A stretch of 64,000 nt of DNA from Aldrovandia affinis (Eukaryota; Chordata; Actinopteri; Notacanthiformes; Halosauridae), in NCBI GenBank assembly GCA_029706075.1, contig JAINUG010000168.1:1736001-1800000 (forward strand), read 5' to 3'. Within the stretch, counting starts at the first letter, position 1. Every line of letters starts with the position of its first letter. The position numbers and the translations under genes are program-made. The notes beneath the pieces were generated by a model. That model did no database searches. It was not told the DNA's origin and was given only the letters and a program-made list of their open reading frames with translations. This document shows, piece by piece, positions 31,786 to 43,423 of this stretch.

Positions 31786-33020
31786 TTAAATACCATATTT
31801 AACCTGAGAGTAGTCAGAGAACTCTTGATCTAATTGCACAAATTGAAACCGGTCTAATAAGTATGATTTAAACCATGAGAGTGCCCGTCCACGCAAACCA
31901 ACCAGGTTTTCTAGCCTATGAAGGAGAATCTGGTGGTCAATAGTGTCAAAAGCAGCACTTATGTCAAGGAGCACTAGAATAGAAACACAACCAGTGTCCA
32001 ATGCTAACAGTAAGTCATTTACAACTTTAATAAGTGCTGTCTCAGTGCTATGGTTTGGTCTAAAACCTGATTGTAATGTTTCATATAGATTATTCGTTTT
32101 TAGGAAAGCAGTTAATTGTTGAGCTACAGATTTCTCTAAAATTTTTGACAAAAAGGGCAGATTTGAAATGGGCCTATAGTTCTTCAGATTAACAGGATCA
32201 AGATTTGGTTTCTTTAGAAGAGGCTTGATTACTGCTACTTTTAAAGACCTAGGTACGCAACCCAATAATAGGGATGTATTTATGATATCTAACATGGGCT
32301 GGCCTAGCACAGGCAAAAGCTCTTTAATAAGCTTTGTTGGTATGGGGTCTAACAGACATGTAGATGATTTGGAGGACATAACCAGTTTACTGAATTTGTC
32401 CAGATCCAAGGGAGTGAAAAACTCAAGGGTCTCTACGCAACCCTGCTCCTGATAGCCCTGTGCTATCTTGGCAGTTGGAGTGCTAGATATTGGAGTCATT
32501 TTCATAATTTGTTCTCTGATTGTCTCAATCTTATCAGTAAACGAGTTCATAAAGTCATTTGAATTATAGTTAGAAGGATAACTGATGGAAACTGAAGACT
32601 GTTTTTTTGTCAGTTTAGCTACCGTGTTAAATGGAAATCTTGGGTTTGTTTTTATTCTGGTCAATTAGTTTGAGAAGTACGATGACCTAGCTGTAGTAAG
32701 AGCGTGCTTGTATTCGATGAGGCTGTCCTTCCAAGCAGAGCGAAAAACCTCTAAATTGGTAGAGCGCCATCTGCGTTCTAATTTTCTGGAAACTTGTTTA
32801 AGGGCACGGGTATGGTCGGTAAACCAGGGTGCAAGTTTCTTCTCACTGCATTTTTTCTCTTGAGGGGTGCGACCGCATCAAGTGTATTCCGTAAAATGTG
32901 ATTTAACGCATCAGTTTGATGATCAATTGACAAAAGGCTATTTGGGTCCTGACTTGATACTAAGGATTCGGGAAGTAAGTTTATAAGTTTTGAAGCCGTC
33001 AATGAATTTATAGAGCGGCT
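31786..33020 (-). pseudogene. L2 ORF2 linker and truncated RT
   Basis: LLDPIPTKLIKELLP, VIKPLLKKPNLDPVNLKNYR, SGFRPNHSTETALI and LLDISAAFDTIDHQILLHRL (with the region A Asp) are typical L2-clade blocks. The frame ends at SQVKYGI, where PQGSVLGP should follow. The sequence jumps straight to the 3' UTR, so the YADD box is gone. The linker (32664-33020) has frameshifts. Confidence 0.9.
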
Positions 33021-33040
33021 GGAATAGTATTTAGGTTCGA

Positions 33041-33700
33041 TTAAATCGGAATATTTACCTGAATTTCAAAAGAAATCAAAAAGTGATCCGATAGTACAGG
33101 ATTATGGGGAGACACAATGATATTCTCGACATCGATACCATAGGATAAAACTAAATCTAAGGTATGATTGTGGCGGTGGGTTGGTTCAGATATATTTTGA
33201 ACAAAACCGACAGAGTCAATAATAGCTGCAAAAGCCAGTCCTAAAGGGTCACTGTCATTATCAACATGTATGTTGAAATCTCCAACAATCACAACTTTAT
33301 CCGCCATAGTTGCCAAGCTTGATAAAAACTCTGCAAACTCGGAGAGAAAAACAGTATACGGTCCAGGTGGTCTATAAATAGTTATTAAGAGGAAGGATTG
33401 CACTGAGGTAACTAGATCTTTTGACCGTCCAGAAAGCATAAGCGATTCAAAAGAGGAGAACTTATCCCCACATTTAGGTGTAAAACTAAATTTTGTCGAA
33501 AAAATCACAGCAACACCCCCTCTACCGGACAGACGCGGCGCTTGGCAGCTGGCATAACCATCGGGAGATGCCTCATTAAGTGCACTGTATTCGTCAGGCC
33601 TAAGCCAGGTTTCAGTGAAACTAATCAGGTCAAAACTATGGTCGGTGATTAGTTCGTTCACAAGAACTGCCTTTGGGGAAAGTGATCTAACATTTAACAA
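33041..33700 (-). pseudogene. L2 ORF2 apurinic-type endonuclease domain
   Basis: An open 219-residue segment with LISFTETWLRPDE (catalytic Glu), LITIYRPPGPY, VVIVGDFNIHVDN, THRHNHTLDLVLS and LSDHFLISF (the SDH catalytic His). The domain appears complete; only its link to the RT is broken. It would nick target DNA for retrotransposition. Confidence 0.9.
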
Positions 33701-33944
33701 TCCACATTTAAGATGCGTCTTACTACAGGCAACACTTACTGCAGGCTGAGAGGTTTTAATATAAATAAGATTGTGTACACAAATGCCACGACAGCCAGTG
33801 TGCTCAGATAGCTTTTACTTCTAAAACCATTTCCAAAACGAGGGACAGACACAGTCTCAATAGCTAAGCTAGTCACGGGTTTTGGAAGCTAGCAGACAGT
33901 GGTTTAGGACCAGAAGTCTGCTGCCTGGCTAGCGCTCTGAGAGG

Positions 33945-35047
33945 TCATACATTTTGCGAATTTATACTACGGGATAATGTTCTAGATAATAGAAGAGAAC
34001 CTCTCCAGTTCGGGTGGAGTCCGTCTCTCTTCAGTAAGCCAGGCTTTCCCCAAAAAGTAGGCCAATTGTCTATGAAGCCCAAGTCGTTGTCAGTACACCA
34101 GTTAGCCATCCAGCGATTTAGCAACGTGAGTCTACTGTAGACTTCGTCACTCCTACGGGTAGGGATAGGGCCAGAGATAATTACTTCCCGACTGAGTGTT
34201 TTAGCGAGCTTACACACCGAAACAAAATTATTTTTAGTGATCTCCGACTGCCTAAGTCGGACATCGTTGGTGCCAGCGTGGATAATAATTTTAGAATATT
34301 TACGATTATTCTTAGCTAGCACCTTTAAGTTTGCCTCCACGTCGGTAGCTCTGGCCCCAGGCAAACATTGGACTATGGTCGCTGGTGACTCTATCCTCAC
34401 GTCTCGTAAAATGGAATCGCCAATTATCAGAGCTTTCTCAGTAGGTGTATTACTGAGTGGGGAAAAACGATTCGAAACGTGAGTTAGGTGTATGACCTCC
34501 TTGGGACGGCGACTATGCCTCCCTCGAACCGTGACAAAAGCGCCTTGCTGCGAAGGTTCTGCTGGGGGAATAGCACTAATGTCTAGGCCAGGGGTCCCCA
34601 ACCCTGGTCCTGGAGGGCTACTGGGTGTGCAGGCTTTTGTTCCAGCCCTTCACTAACACACCTGATTTGAACATTAATTGCCTTGACGAGCAGTTGATTA
34701 GTGGAATCAGGTGTGTTAGTGAAGTGATTAATGGAATCAGGTGTGTTAGTGAAGGGCTGGAACAAAAGCCTGCACACCCAGTAGCCCTCCAGGACCAGGG
34801 TTGGCCACCCCTGGTCTAGGCTATTTAAACTCCCTGGTGCGTCCGGCGCTAACAGAAAAGACTCTATGTAACTCTCTCCTTCCTGAATCTGGCGAAGCGT
34901 CCGGATGCGGTCCTCAAGCTCAACTATTTTCTGCGCCAATTCTAAATTAAGTTCACACTTCCTACAAATACCAGTTACGTTAAACTTGGCGTCAGAACTA
35001 ACACTAAACATATTGCACTCCAAGCAGGAAACAAGGGAGGAAGCCAT
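33945..35047 (-). pseudogene. L2 ORF1: zinc motif, coiled coil and SGNH esterase, interrupted by a MITE
   Basis: Starts at ATG 35047 (MASSLVSCLECNMFS). CLEC and CRKC pairs form a zinc-binding motif, followed by a Glu/Leu coiled coil. After the MITE (34589-34813) the frame continues into an esterase-like domain: IIGDSILRDV (Ser), HAGTNDVR (Asn/Asp block) and DGLHPNWRG (Asp/His pair). CR1/L2 LINEs commonly have such an ORF1 esterase. Without the MITE the frame would be nearly intact. Confidence 0.88.
34589..34813. mobile_element. 225-bp hAT MITE inside L2 ORF1
   Basis: Ends CAGGGGTCCCCAACCCTGG and, reversed, CAGGGGTGGCCAACCCTGG, with inverted arms of about 80 bp. The 8-bp duplication GTCTAGGC is at 34581-34588 and 34814-34821. 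Confidence 0.95.
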
Positions 35048-35387
35048 GGTCGAATTCCTTACCGTAATGTTTTCTTGGGTGTCGAACAGAAAACCACGGT
35101 GCTCGAGTCCCGTATGGGTTGGTTAGTTAGGAATAACCGAAAAAGATTTAAAAAATAGAAAAGAGTTTTGTATCCAAATCAGTATAAAAGTGTAGAAAAT
35201 GCGGGCAGCGAAAACCTGGAGCAGCAGTTACTACAGCGCGCGTCGCGTTCAAAATGGAAACAGGAAACAGGAAACAGGAAGTGAGATCTCCAGGATGTAG
35301 CCAATTAGCCTTTAACAAATTAACAAATAGACTGATTGAACAAAAATACAACTTTTAGACAGCCTACCTTCCAGCATGAGCTGACAG

Positions 35388-37147
35388 CTACACATTTTTG
35401 TTCAAAAATATCAACATGTCAACATGCTGTGGAGTAAGTCTGGTGCGCAGTCTGTTGACTGTGAGACCGGCGGCTGAGAATACCCGCTCAGAGGGAACAG
35501 ATGTCGCGGGAATGCACAGGTAGCGTCTCGCTGATACTGCCAGCCTCGGGAACCGTGTTTCATTAACTTTCCACCAGTCGAGGGGATCAGGATCCAACGA
35601 TGGAGGAATGTCTCTGAAACAGTTGTCCACCTCAGCTTCGGGGTCATTGGCTTGAGGGAGGCTGTAATCGTCTCCCAGAAGCAACATCATGGCATTGCCC
35701 TGGCGGCGGCGTTCGGCTCCTGCCTGTCACTGGCAGCTGGCACTGCTGGTTCCTCATCTCCACTCGTCGCGGCAGCGGCAGGCTCATCAGCGATGGGCAC
35801 ATCAGTGGTCACCTCCAGAGTTGTTACAATTTCTTGTAGTTTTTCTTTTGCGGCTGCTCTCTCCATTGGTGTAAGGAACCGGAGATGTTTATGGCGAGGG
35901 TCGAGGATGGAGGCGATCAGAGACGGTTTGGACACCAAGTCATTCGTATCAACCTGCAAGTGAACAATTAAATTAACGCAATTACATTTTTGCATCTCAA
36001 GTTTACATTAGGCCTATTATTGCAGTTTAAGGTGACTTGACTCATTATAATGCAGAAATAGTCGTGGACATTTGGCAAGAAGTTATGTAAAAGTAATAGT
36101 AAAGTTCTGGAATTTAATTGGTAAAAATGAGTGGGGAAAATAGCCAATAGGTTATATTTCAATAAACAGGAATGATCATGCTTACCCCCATGCATGTGCT
36201 CAAGGACTGTCAAACCTTCGACTTGAACTCTCCCACTCGTCGGCTGTCATCCTCAGATCTCAGGAGGTGTGTTTTAAGGAGGTTGAATATGATGAGGTAA
36301 ATGTTGGAGATGGAGACCTGTGTTTCCGTAGACTTGACAGTTGTTGCACACTTTTGGCAACGTTGCCAACACAGGCGCAATCTCCTCCATGATCAGCCAG
36401 TATTCATCCAGGATCTCCAGGGTCCTGGCGTCTTGCAGCTTTGTTATTGTTCGGTCAGACAGCACAGCTGTAACTGCCCACCGTTGTTCAACCAGACGAT
36501 CGAACATGTCGCACACCGAGTTCCACCTCGTTTTGCAGGACTGAATAAGGTTGTGCTTGGGCAGTTGCATCCGCTCTTGTTTGGCTTCCAGTGCTTTGCT
36601 TGCAGGGGTGCTGTGATGAAAGTGCCTACACAAGTCGTCCTGCAGCAACGATAGCCCGATTAACAAACACATTAAATCCATTGTTCACTGCCAGCTGCAG
36701 GGTATGGGCAAAGCATGCAACAGAGTCCCAATTGACTCGTTCAGGCAAGTTGGCCGCCACAATGTTGCTCGCTTTGTCATGGACACATGCAGCCACTCTT
36801 CCAGTGAGTCCCCAGGCATCCACTGCATCGTTGAGGTGTTTGGTGAGGTTGTCAGCTGTGTGTCTGCCAGGCATACTCTGAGTTAGCAGAACTGCGGATT
36901 TAACCTGCCAGTCCGCATAAATATTATGGCACGTAATCGTGACATAGTTCTCAGTTGTGAGCTGTCGGGAGCTGCTGCTGCTAAATTTTAAGACAGCATC
37001 GTACATTTTGTAGCGCACTTCATCGTAGTTTTTAACGAAATTGTCCCAAACTGAACTCACTTCATTTTGTTCTCTGACTCTGTGAGAGCTAACGTTGCCT
37101 ACATGTAACATAGCCACGTGAAAACTAAGGAAACAAAACTTAGGCAT
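35388..37147 (-). pseudogene. hAT transposase (ZBED1-like), frameshifted and internally deleted
   Basis: Four minus-strand pieces in order. The BED-finger remnant SSVWDNFVKNYDEV jumps directly to TTENYVTITCHNIYADWQVK, so the first catalytic Asp region is missing. VAACVHDKASNIVAAN (second Asp) and CFAHTLQLAVNNG follow, then SCKTRWNSVCDMFDRLVEQR, SLIASILDPRHKHLRFL, and the hATC block DPLDWWKVNETRFPRLA with SVPSERVFSAAG. Frameshifts fall near 36650, 36280 and 35690. It resembles the ZBED1/Ac branch, unlike the Charlie-type copies at 15 and 54 kb. Confidence 0.88.
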
Positions 37148-38054
37148 CTGAAAGTTAACGAAACTGAACCTAACCTAGCCGATATCAGGTTATGGTGGCA
37201 CCCTCTTGTGTTGGATTTAAGAATTGTTTTCCCCCACCCTCCAGTTGATATGCATGGAAATTCTAATTGCCAACATTATGCTGCGATTTGTTTAAAATTA
37301 ACTGTTTAACCGATAAGATTAATCGGTTAAAATTCCTATTGTCGGTTAACTGTTAGTCGGTTAACCATTAACATCCCTAACCGCGACCAGCCAGCTAACA
37401 CATAAACAAGGTAACATTAACACATATAACAAAGTTAAACAACACAAGTAACTCAATTACACAGGGGGAACGAACGAACAACCCGGCGACCCCACCATCC
37501 AACACAAAGTCATTTAAATGTGGCGGGGCATGCCATTGCCGCGAGGTTTGCCTCCGGCCTCCCCCAAGCGCACCGGAAGAGTCTCTCGGGAATGGGGTCT
37601 AAGCGTCTCATCCGCTGCCTCGGCGGCAGGCTGTGCTAGGGGTCGGTACAGGGCCAAACGGTCCTGGTGTAGGACCACTTCCCGCCCCCGGCTGGGAGAC
37701 CATTAAACTTCTTCACTAGTCAGCACAACAACCAGGAACTAAACTCAGTCAACGAAACACTTGATCGATGACAAACACTTTTGCCCTGAAATTCAAGGGA
37801 CTACACTAAACAATACAGGTATACTGGTCACGGTGGCTTCAACATTTAGCACACCGCAACCAGCCAGCTAACACATAAACAAGGTAACATTAACACATAT
37901 AACAAAGTTAAACAACACAAGTAACTCAATTACACGAACAAACACACAATAACGTTCCCCCATAATTCCCCGTGCACACATTTCAATTAGCAACCCACTG
38001 GATCGCTACAATATAATTTAAAAAAAATGAATAATTTCTAAGGTATTTCAGTCA

Positions 38055-39340
38055 GGTAGTCAACTCAAATCAAATCAAGTGTATTTGTATAGCGCTTTTC
38101 ACAATTGAATTGTCACAAAATGCTTAACAGAGGGGGAACCCAGGCCTAGACCCCCCCAAAAGGAAGCCTAAAGGCAACAGTGGCAAGGAAAAACTCCCTT
38201 GGTAGGAAGAAACCTTGGGAGGAACCAGACTAAAAGGGGGGGAGCCCATCCTCTTCTGGCCGGCACAGGGTGTGTCCAAAAAAGACCATATCATGGTCAG
38301 TCTAAGGTGACTCAGGGCTGAAAGACTTTGCCCCTCCTGAGTTAGGTAGTCAGCGGGAGGGGACTAAACCACGTGAAGAGGGTCCAGATCCAGGAACTGG
38401 GGTTGGCGCAGGGGTGAGGGTTGATGGGGGCAGCTCACATTTCTCGCAGGATCTAGGGCTCGGGGACAGGTGCCCCCGAGTCAGAGGCCGAGGCAGAGAA
38501 GAGAACATGCAGTCAGAAAGAAATCAGTGCTATAGCCAGTAGCATTATGTAAGAGCAGGGGAGCACAAGCATAGGAAATATACAGATAGCCCAGACAGAT
38601 GTAAGCTATGGCAGCATACCTTTTAGGAGAGGGACAGAGAATACACGCAGCCATGAGAGAGTTCCAAACCATCCACATCTGATCAAGGATAACCAGCGTA
38701 ACAGTGGTGGTAACACGTTGAGGAGGTGACAGTATGGAAAGTTTCTCACTCCATAAGACACTAGGGCACGGCCTTCTCCATCTCTCCACCTAGACTATGT
38801 ATGGCAGTAGGCTAGGCTGAAAAGATATGTTTTTAATCTACACTTAAAAATGTAAACTCTGTCCGAGGAGGAGCTCTAAAAGAGAAGGCTCTACCACCAG
38901 CTGTGCTTTTCAAAATTCGAGGGAGTAATAGATGGCCGGCTTCTTGCGAATGAAGGGGCAATTATTTCGGTCAGATATAAAGGTGCAAGTCTGTTCACTG
39001 CTTTAAAAGTTGGAATGGAAATGGAATGGAAATTCACACCATGTTTAAGAATAACATTACCCAGTGGTAGCAAGTATAATGAGAACAGTAATGGTCCCAG
39101 CACTGAGCCTTGTGGAATACCATATTTAACCTGAGAGTAGTCAGAGAACTCTTGATCTAATTGCACAAATTGAAACCTGTCTGATAAGTATGATTTAAAC
39201 CATGAGAGTGCCCGTCCACGCAAACCAACCAGGTTTTCTAGCCTATGAATGAGAATCTGGTGGTCAATAATGTCAAAAGCAGCACTTATGTCAAGGAGCA
39301 CTAGAATAGAAACACAACCAGTATCCAATGCTAACTGTGA
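38055..39340 (-). mobile_element. L2 LINE copy, 5'-truncated, with RT fragment
   Basis: Same family as 31437-35290. The 3' UTR is at 38055-38880. The ORF at 38891-39337 has LDISAAFDIIDHQIL and, unlike the other copy, continues through QVKYGIPQGSVLGPLLFSLY. It then deletes from HGVNFHSI to IPTFKAVNRLAPLYLTE, again losing YADD. It stops near 39340. Confidence 0.88.
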
Positions 39341-39589
39341 CTCAACCACAAAGACTAAAGGCCAATTTATGCTATATGCGACAAGTGTCGAATGACCAAA
39401 TTGATGTAAAAATGACAAAAATTTGTTGCAGAGGAGTGTCCGGGAAAGAGTCTCATACCTAAAATTAAAGGTTGCAGACGCCATCATAAAATATTGCGTA
39501 ATCTGATTAGTTGGAATACAGAGGTAAACTCCATTGCCATGGAGATGCAGAATACTCCTTCCATCTGACTTTGTTTTGATGTTATTGCA

Positions 39590-40321
39590 ATGGACGGCTT
39601 GACGAATTGTTAGCGGAGGAGGTATCCTGATATTTATAACTTCTCAAGGAGCGATTATAAAGACGGCATAAAAATGACCAACTCATGGGGGGAGATTGCA
39701 AGGAATCTCATCACAGGCAAGCTGCAATGCAGACATAAATGGAAACAGTTGCGAGACAGGTAAGATATTTATGTTAATCTTAGCTAAGCAAAACTATCGA
39801 TAACTGGTATCACGGCCAAATAAAGCTTGCTAATGTTATCTGTCAGCTAGCTATAACATGGCTAGCTACCAATGCATTATTTTATATTAGCTACCTATAT
39901 TAGCTATCCATTTCAATGTTATAATGTTAGCTAGCTAACTTATAAGGTTTAACTTCATGCTTCATATGGTTGACAGGTTTAACAAGGCAAGGCAACACAT
40001 GAAGGGGAGAAGTGGAGACGCTGATGGGGGTAAATCGGTCCCTGCAATATATACTAGTTTGTCATGGTTGGCGGATTTCATCAGGAGCAGGGACATGGAG
40101 AGCAACTTCACCAAGTCCTCAGTGAGCTATCCATGTATAAATTAGAAAATACTTTCTATTTTACCCATTAGCTATGATCTGCATAGCAATTTTCACTCTA
40201 CTGTCGAATACCGCAAACATATTCCTAACGTTATGTTTTTATCTGCAGCATAAACGGCCAGAAACAATTACAAAACAACACACATCAGAGTTAAAGTCCA
40301 CACTCGACAAACTGAGTTAGT
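39590..40321 (+). pseudogene. MADF (Myb/SANT-like) DNA-binding protein exons
   Basis: Exon 1 (to 39759) reads RRYPDIYNFSRSDYKDGIK then SWGEIARNL and CRHKWKQLRD, a clear MADF domain with its conserved tryptophans. A GTAAGA donor follows in phase 2. Exon 2 (39977-40121) starts after TTGACAG in the matching phase with FNKARQHMKGRSGDA and SLSWLADFIRSRD and ends at GTGAGC. A short third exon may start at 40249. A frameshift near 39610 disrupts the start. In Harbinger elements this protein partners the transposase and helps it bind and enter the nucleus. Confidence 0.75.
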
Positions 40322-40732
40322 CACACAGTACCAGGGATACCAAACTAATTTGCCCACATTGCCAGCCTAAATCAATATACGGTTCCCACTACAACTCGGT
40401 GCCAAGCATTACACCATCACTTTTGACGACGTTAAAACTCATCTGCTTTGAATTCACATAGTAATGCTCCTCACATCACACAGGTACCAACACTATTTGG
40501 GGCACCGAGAACATTTATTTGGGGTAGCATCCGGTATATCAAATTGGATAACACTGACACCTAGTGGCCCATATACACCTCGTTTTTTCTCAAAAGAATA
40601 GCTTTCATAGCTATCAAATTAAATATTAAATATTATTTTAATATTATTTCAACAGCATAAACACTTGCTAAAATAACCGTTGTCATTACTTTTTGGCATA
40701 ACTTTGTTAGCATTAAAAAGTACGTCCTTCCA

Positions 40733-41013
40733 CTAGGGCCCGGCAATTGGCTGTCCACTACAGGGTGGGGGGTTGAAAGCCGATATGAGCACGCTGCGTA
40801 TAGGAGTGGCCCAGTGCGCATACCGGAGTTATGGTGATGACTGGGCGGGTTCTGGCATAGACGAGGCGATGCTCCGCCGTATGTCACTGCCAGTATCAGG
40901 ACTACGGCAGCGTAGAACTCTCGATATGAGGGAAGGGGATAATTGACATGAAAAAATAGTATAATTGGCTACTAAATTGGGAGAAAAATAGGGGGGGGAA
41001 ATAGAAAGAAAAA
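40733..41013 (+). mobile_element. SINE, 5'-truncated, nested in the Harbinger element
   Basis: Ends GGCTACTAAATTGGGAGAAAAA and is flanked by AAAAAGTAYGTCCTT (40715-40729 and 41005-41020). Body similar to the SINE at 43424-43768; the tRNA head is missing. Confidence 0.8.
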
Positions 41014-41066
41014 AAGTATGTCCTTTTCCCTAATGCAACACTTTCTATGTATTTTAATCAAAGCAG

Positions 41067-41420
41067 CCGGATGACTGTCTAACTGCTGAACTGGAGACAA
41101 TTTCCCCAGAGGACCTGGAGACCATCCCCCCAAGATGTTCCCCAACTCAAGAATCATCCCCATCTGACCCCATCCCATCTCCTATTCCGTCAACATCCCA
41201 GCAATTCCTAATCCCTCCACTTCCACAGGGACCTTCCATCCAACACTGCACCTAGCCCCCCAAGTGCAATCTTTATTTGATGATGGTGAAGAAGCAATTA
41301 TTGAAAGGCTGGACCAGCTGAAGAAGATGAGGGAGGAGAAGCAAAAGTCCAGGCTCAAGATGAAGATGCCAGATTTGCCCAGAGTATGGCAGATATGCTA
41401 TGGACATTTCCTCCTAAATT
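41067..41420 (+). pseudogene. BESS-like C-terminal exon of the MADF protein
   Basis: After an AAAGCAG acceptor, a Pro/Ser-rich stretch leads to a Lys/Glu helix and DEDARFAQSMADMLWTFP, matching the short BESS motif that usually ends MADF proteins. The segments are not all in one frame, so indels are likely. Confidence 0.5.
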
Positions 41421-41449
41421 AAAATCTCAAGATTAATTTGCTATACACA

Positions 41450-42440
41450 AGCTGCTGTTTGACTTGGAACAAGCACAGTTCGACAAGTCAGTTGACTCCA
41501 TAGTTTCTATGAATGTGAAAAACATGTATTTGATTAAATTATTACTTGTTCCATAGTTTTTCTAAAATGTCCCAAATATTTGTTAATTCAATTATTACTG
41601 TAAATAGTCTATGTGAATGTTTAAAATATAATGAATTGATTGCTTTCAAATATTGTTCTTATCTAAATAAAATGTACTTACTTTAAAAAATGCAGCATAC
41701 TGTACTTGTTTTTTTAATTGTCTTTTATGAGAAAAAATTTCGAAGAATAAAAGGAGGTTTTAATTGTACTTTTGCTATGAGCCAGGGGAAAAAAATAAAC
41801 AGAGGAGATGGTTGATATAGTCACTCAGTAGATCCAGAAAAGTAAGGGGAACTCTTCCTGATGTGGCAAATGTGTGAGATGGACCAGAGAGATGCATTTC
41901 CATACTTCGTGTCCTGCGGTGACACAAAGTATATCTTGAGGTCATTTATTTTGGCAAGGGCAGCTCGGGATGCCCTGGCAATGGTGAGTCGCCAAATATC
42001 TTGAAGGTTGTTGTCCCCCTGAATGACATGTCTCTACTCTCCAGGCTGGATGTCCAGGGATGCTGTTAGTGTCGCTGAAGTTGGAAGGGATGTGCCTGGA
42101 GGCATAGGTGTTTCACTGTCTGTGTTAGAATGGTATAGAATAGGTTAAAGATACAGCGTAGTTTTTAAATTGAAGGGTTAGAGGCTCTTATTCCTAGCTC
42201 CTTCTAGATTCGTTGGCCGTACCAACCATCTCCTTCTCTGTTTAGTCTTCCTACTGGCTCGCATTAAAAGTAGATTCAAAACCTCCTCTTCCTCTGCCAA
42301 ATCCATCTTCCTCATACATCATTAAGGTTAGCCATCTAGCCATTAGACTTTTTTGTCGATGTAAATAAATGTCAGTTTGCTCAGGCTAGTAGTTACCACA
42401 GATGTGACGCTGTCACCAAGCCGTGGAAGGTATAAATGCT
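41450..42440. other. Remainder of the Harbinger element, no gene recognised
   Basis: AT-rich, then a moderately GC stretch near 41880-42120 with short minus-strand open frames (one reads KINDLKIYFVSPQDTKYG) that I cannot assign. It may be the decayed end of a transposase. Confidence 0.35.
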
Positions 42441-42494
42441 CAACACTCTAAATGTTGCACCACACTTGTCGCATGAAGCATAAATTGGTCTTAA

Positions 42495-43420
42495 GGAGTT
42501 TCCAAAATAACTCTGGGATAAAGTTAGAGACAGGCACAGATCAGAAGGAAGGATTTAAAAACATGTAATAGTCACTGAATGTCACTTTAATAAGCACAGT
42601 CAAGTCAATCATTAGGAATTTGGCAGGTGTAATAAGCCATCTGGACCCTGCTTGATCAGGCTGTCCCTCAAAACTGAGGAAACTGGTTAGGGAAACCACT
42701 GTGAGGCCAAAAGGCATTTATGAAACCACTTTGGAAGAGCCACAGACCTCAGTGAATGCAACGGGGGAAAACATTTCCAAGAACTAACAGTACCAAACTA
42801 ACAGTACCAAAGTCACTCCATGCAAAAAACCATGCCAGTTTTGTGGAATGACTAGGATATTGTTGACTCATGGACATTTTTCCCCATCTCAGTCAATGAT
42901 CTCTGTAACTCTTTCATATTATAGTTTTTGAACAATGTTTATTAAATATATGTAACCAGTTGGTGTATATAACTTTATCTAGGTAATTGAAATGGCTTGT
43001 TCAGGGTTCAGTATTTATCGCAAACCTTCAGTTGCTGCCCAGCACCATGGTCCTGAAAGGCTGCAAGGATAGCTAAAGCATTCAAGTGTAGGTGTACTAG
43101 TAAGTACTAAAGCATATAGTCTAGGTGTGTTACATTTAAACAACTAAATTACAATGCAATCTGTTTGCATCTGTCTGCCACCAGTGCCAATTACTTGACG
43201 GGATTGCTGTTGTCATTCGTGCAGAGAGTTTGAGTGCATTGTTTGTTGCTGTTTCGGTCATTGAGATTATTGGGATTGTGTTTTGTATTGTTGATTGTGT
43301 TTTGGCATTTGTCATCAGAAAGGGTAAACGGATTTGCTCTTAAGGTTAACTTTTGACAGAGAGGGAATTTTCCTTTTTTTTCACGTCTAGCTTCGGCAAA
43401 CTTGTTAAAAAGCTAACCGA
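42495..43420. other. No gene recognised
   Basis: Region 42590-42800 has the feel of a degraded transposon, with short conserved-looking words. No ORF or termini could be defined. Confidence 0.35.
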
Positions 43421-43423
43421 TTC

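Larger units (their letters stand above)
31437..35290 (-). mobile_element. Full-length L2-clade LINE with RT deletion, nested in the hAT element
   Basis: Order on the minus strand: 5' UTR (35290-35048), ORF1 with zinc motif, coiled coil and esterase, ORF2 with APE endonuclease and RT, 3' UTR ending in repeats of CAAAT/GATTT at 31437-31460. The RT is deleted after region B, so it is not autonomous. The 5' UTR matches the start of another copy at 63712. Confidence 0.9.
29918..37379 (-). mobile_element. hAT transposon with 8-bp duplication, containing an L2 LINE
   Basis: Termini TAGGGATG / CATCCCTA, with GGTTAAC-rich subterminal repeats at both ends, and an exact 8-bp duplication ACCGCGAC (29910-29917 and 37380-37387). 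The transposase lies at 35388-37147. About 3.9 kb of it is a nested LINE. Confidence 0.93.
29573..38010. repeat. LTR-like repeat, large interrupted copy (TGTAGCGA...TCGCTACA)
   Basis: Begins TGTAGCGAGCG and ends GGATCGCTACA; ATAT flanks both sides. It is split by the hAT element at 29918-37379. A block of about 235 bp (GACCATTAAACTT...TACAC) occurs twice, in 29757-29917 plus 37388-37460 and in 37695-37935. The TG...CA ends suggest solo LTRs or a short LTR element. No coding domain is visible. Confidence 0.6.
39359..42491 (+). mobile_element. PIF/Harbinger-type element with MADF/BESS gene
   Basis: Inverted termini AGGCCAATTTATGCTATATG / AGACCAATTTATGCTTCATG (reversed), continuing CGACAAGTGT on both sides, flanked by TAA (39356-39358, 42492-42494). 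TAA duplication and a MADF-type second protein are typical of Harbinger. No DDE transposase is recognisable, so the copy seems non-autonomous. A SINE is nested at 40733-41013. Confidence 0.88.
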
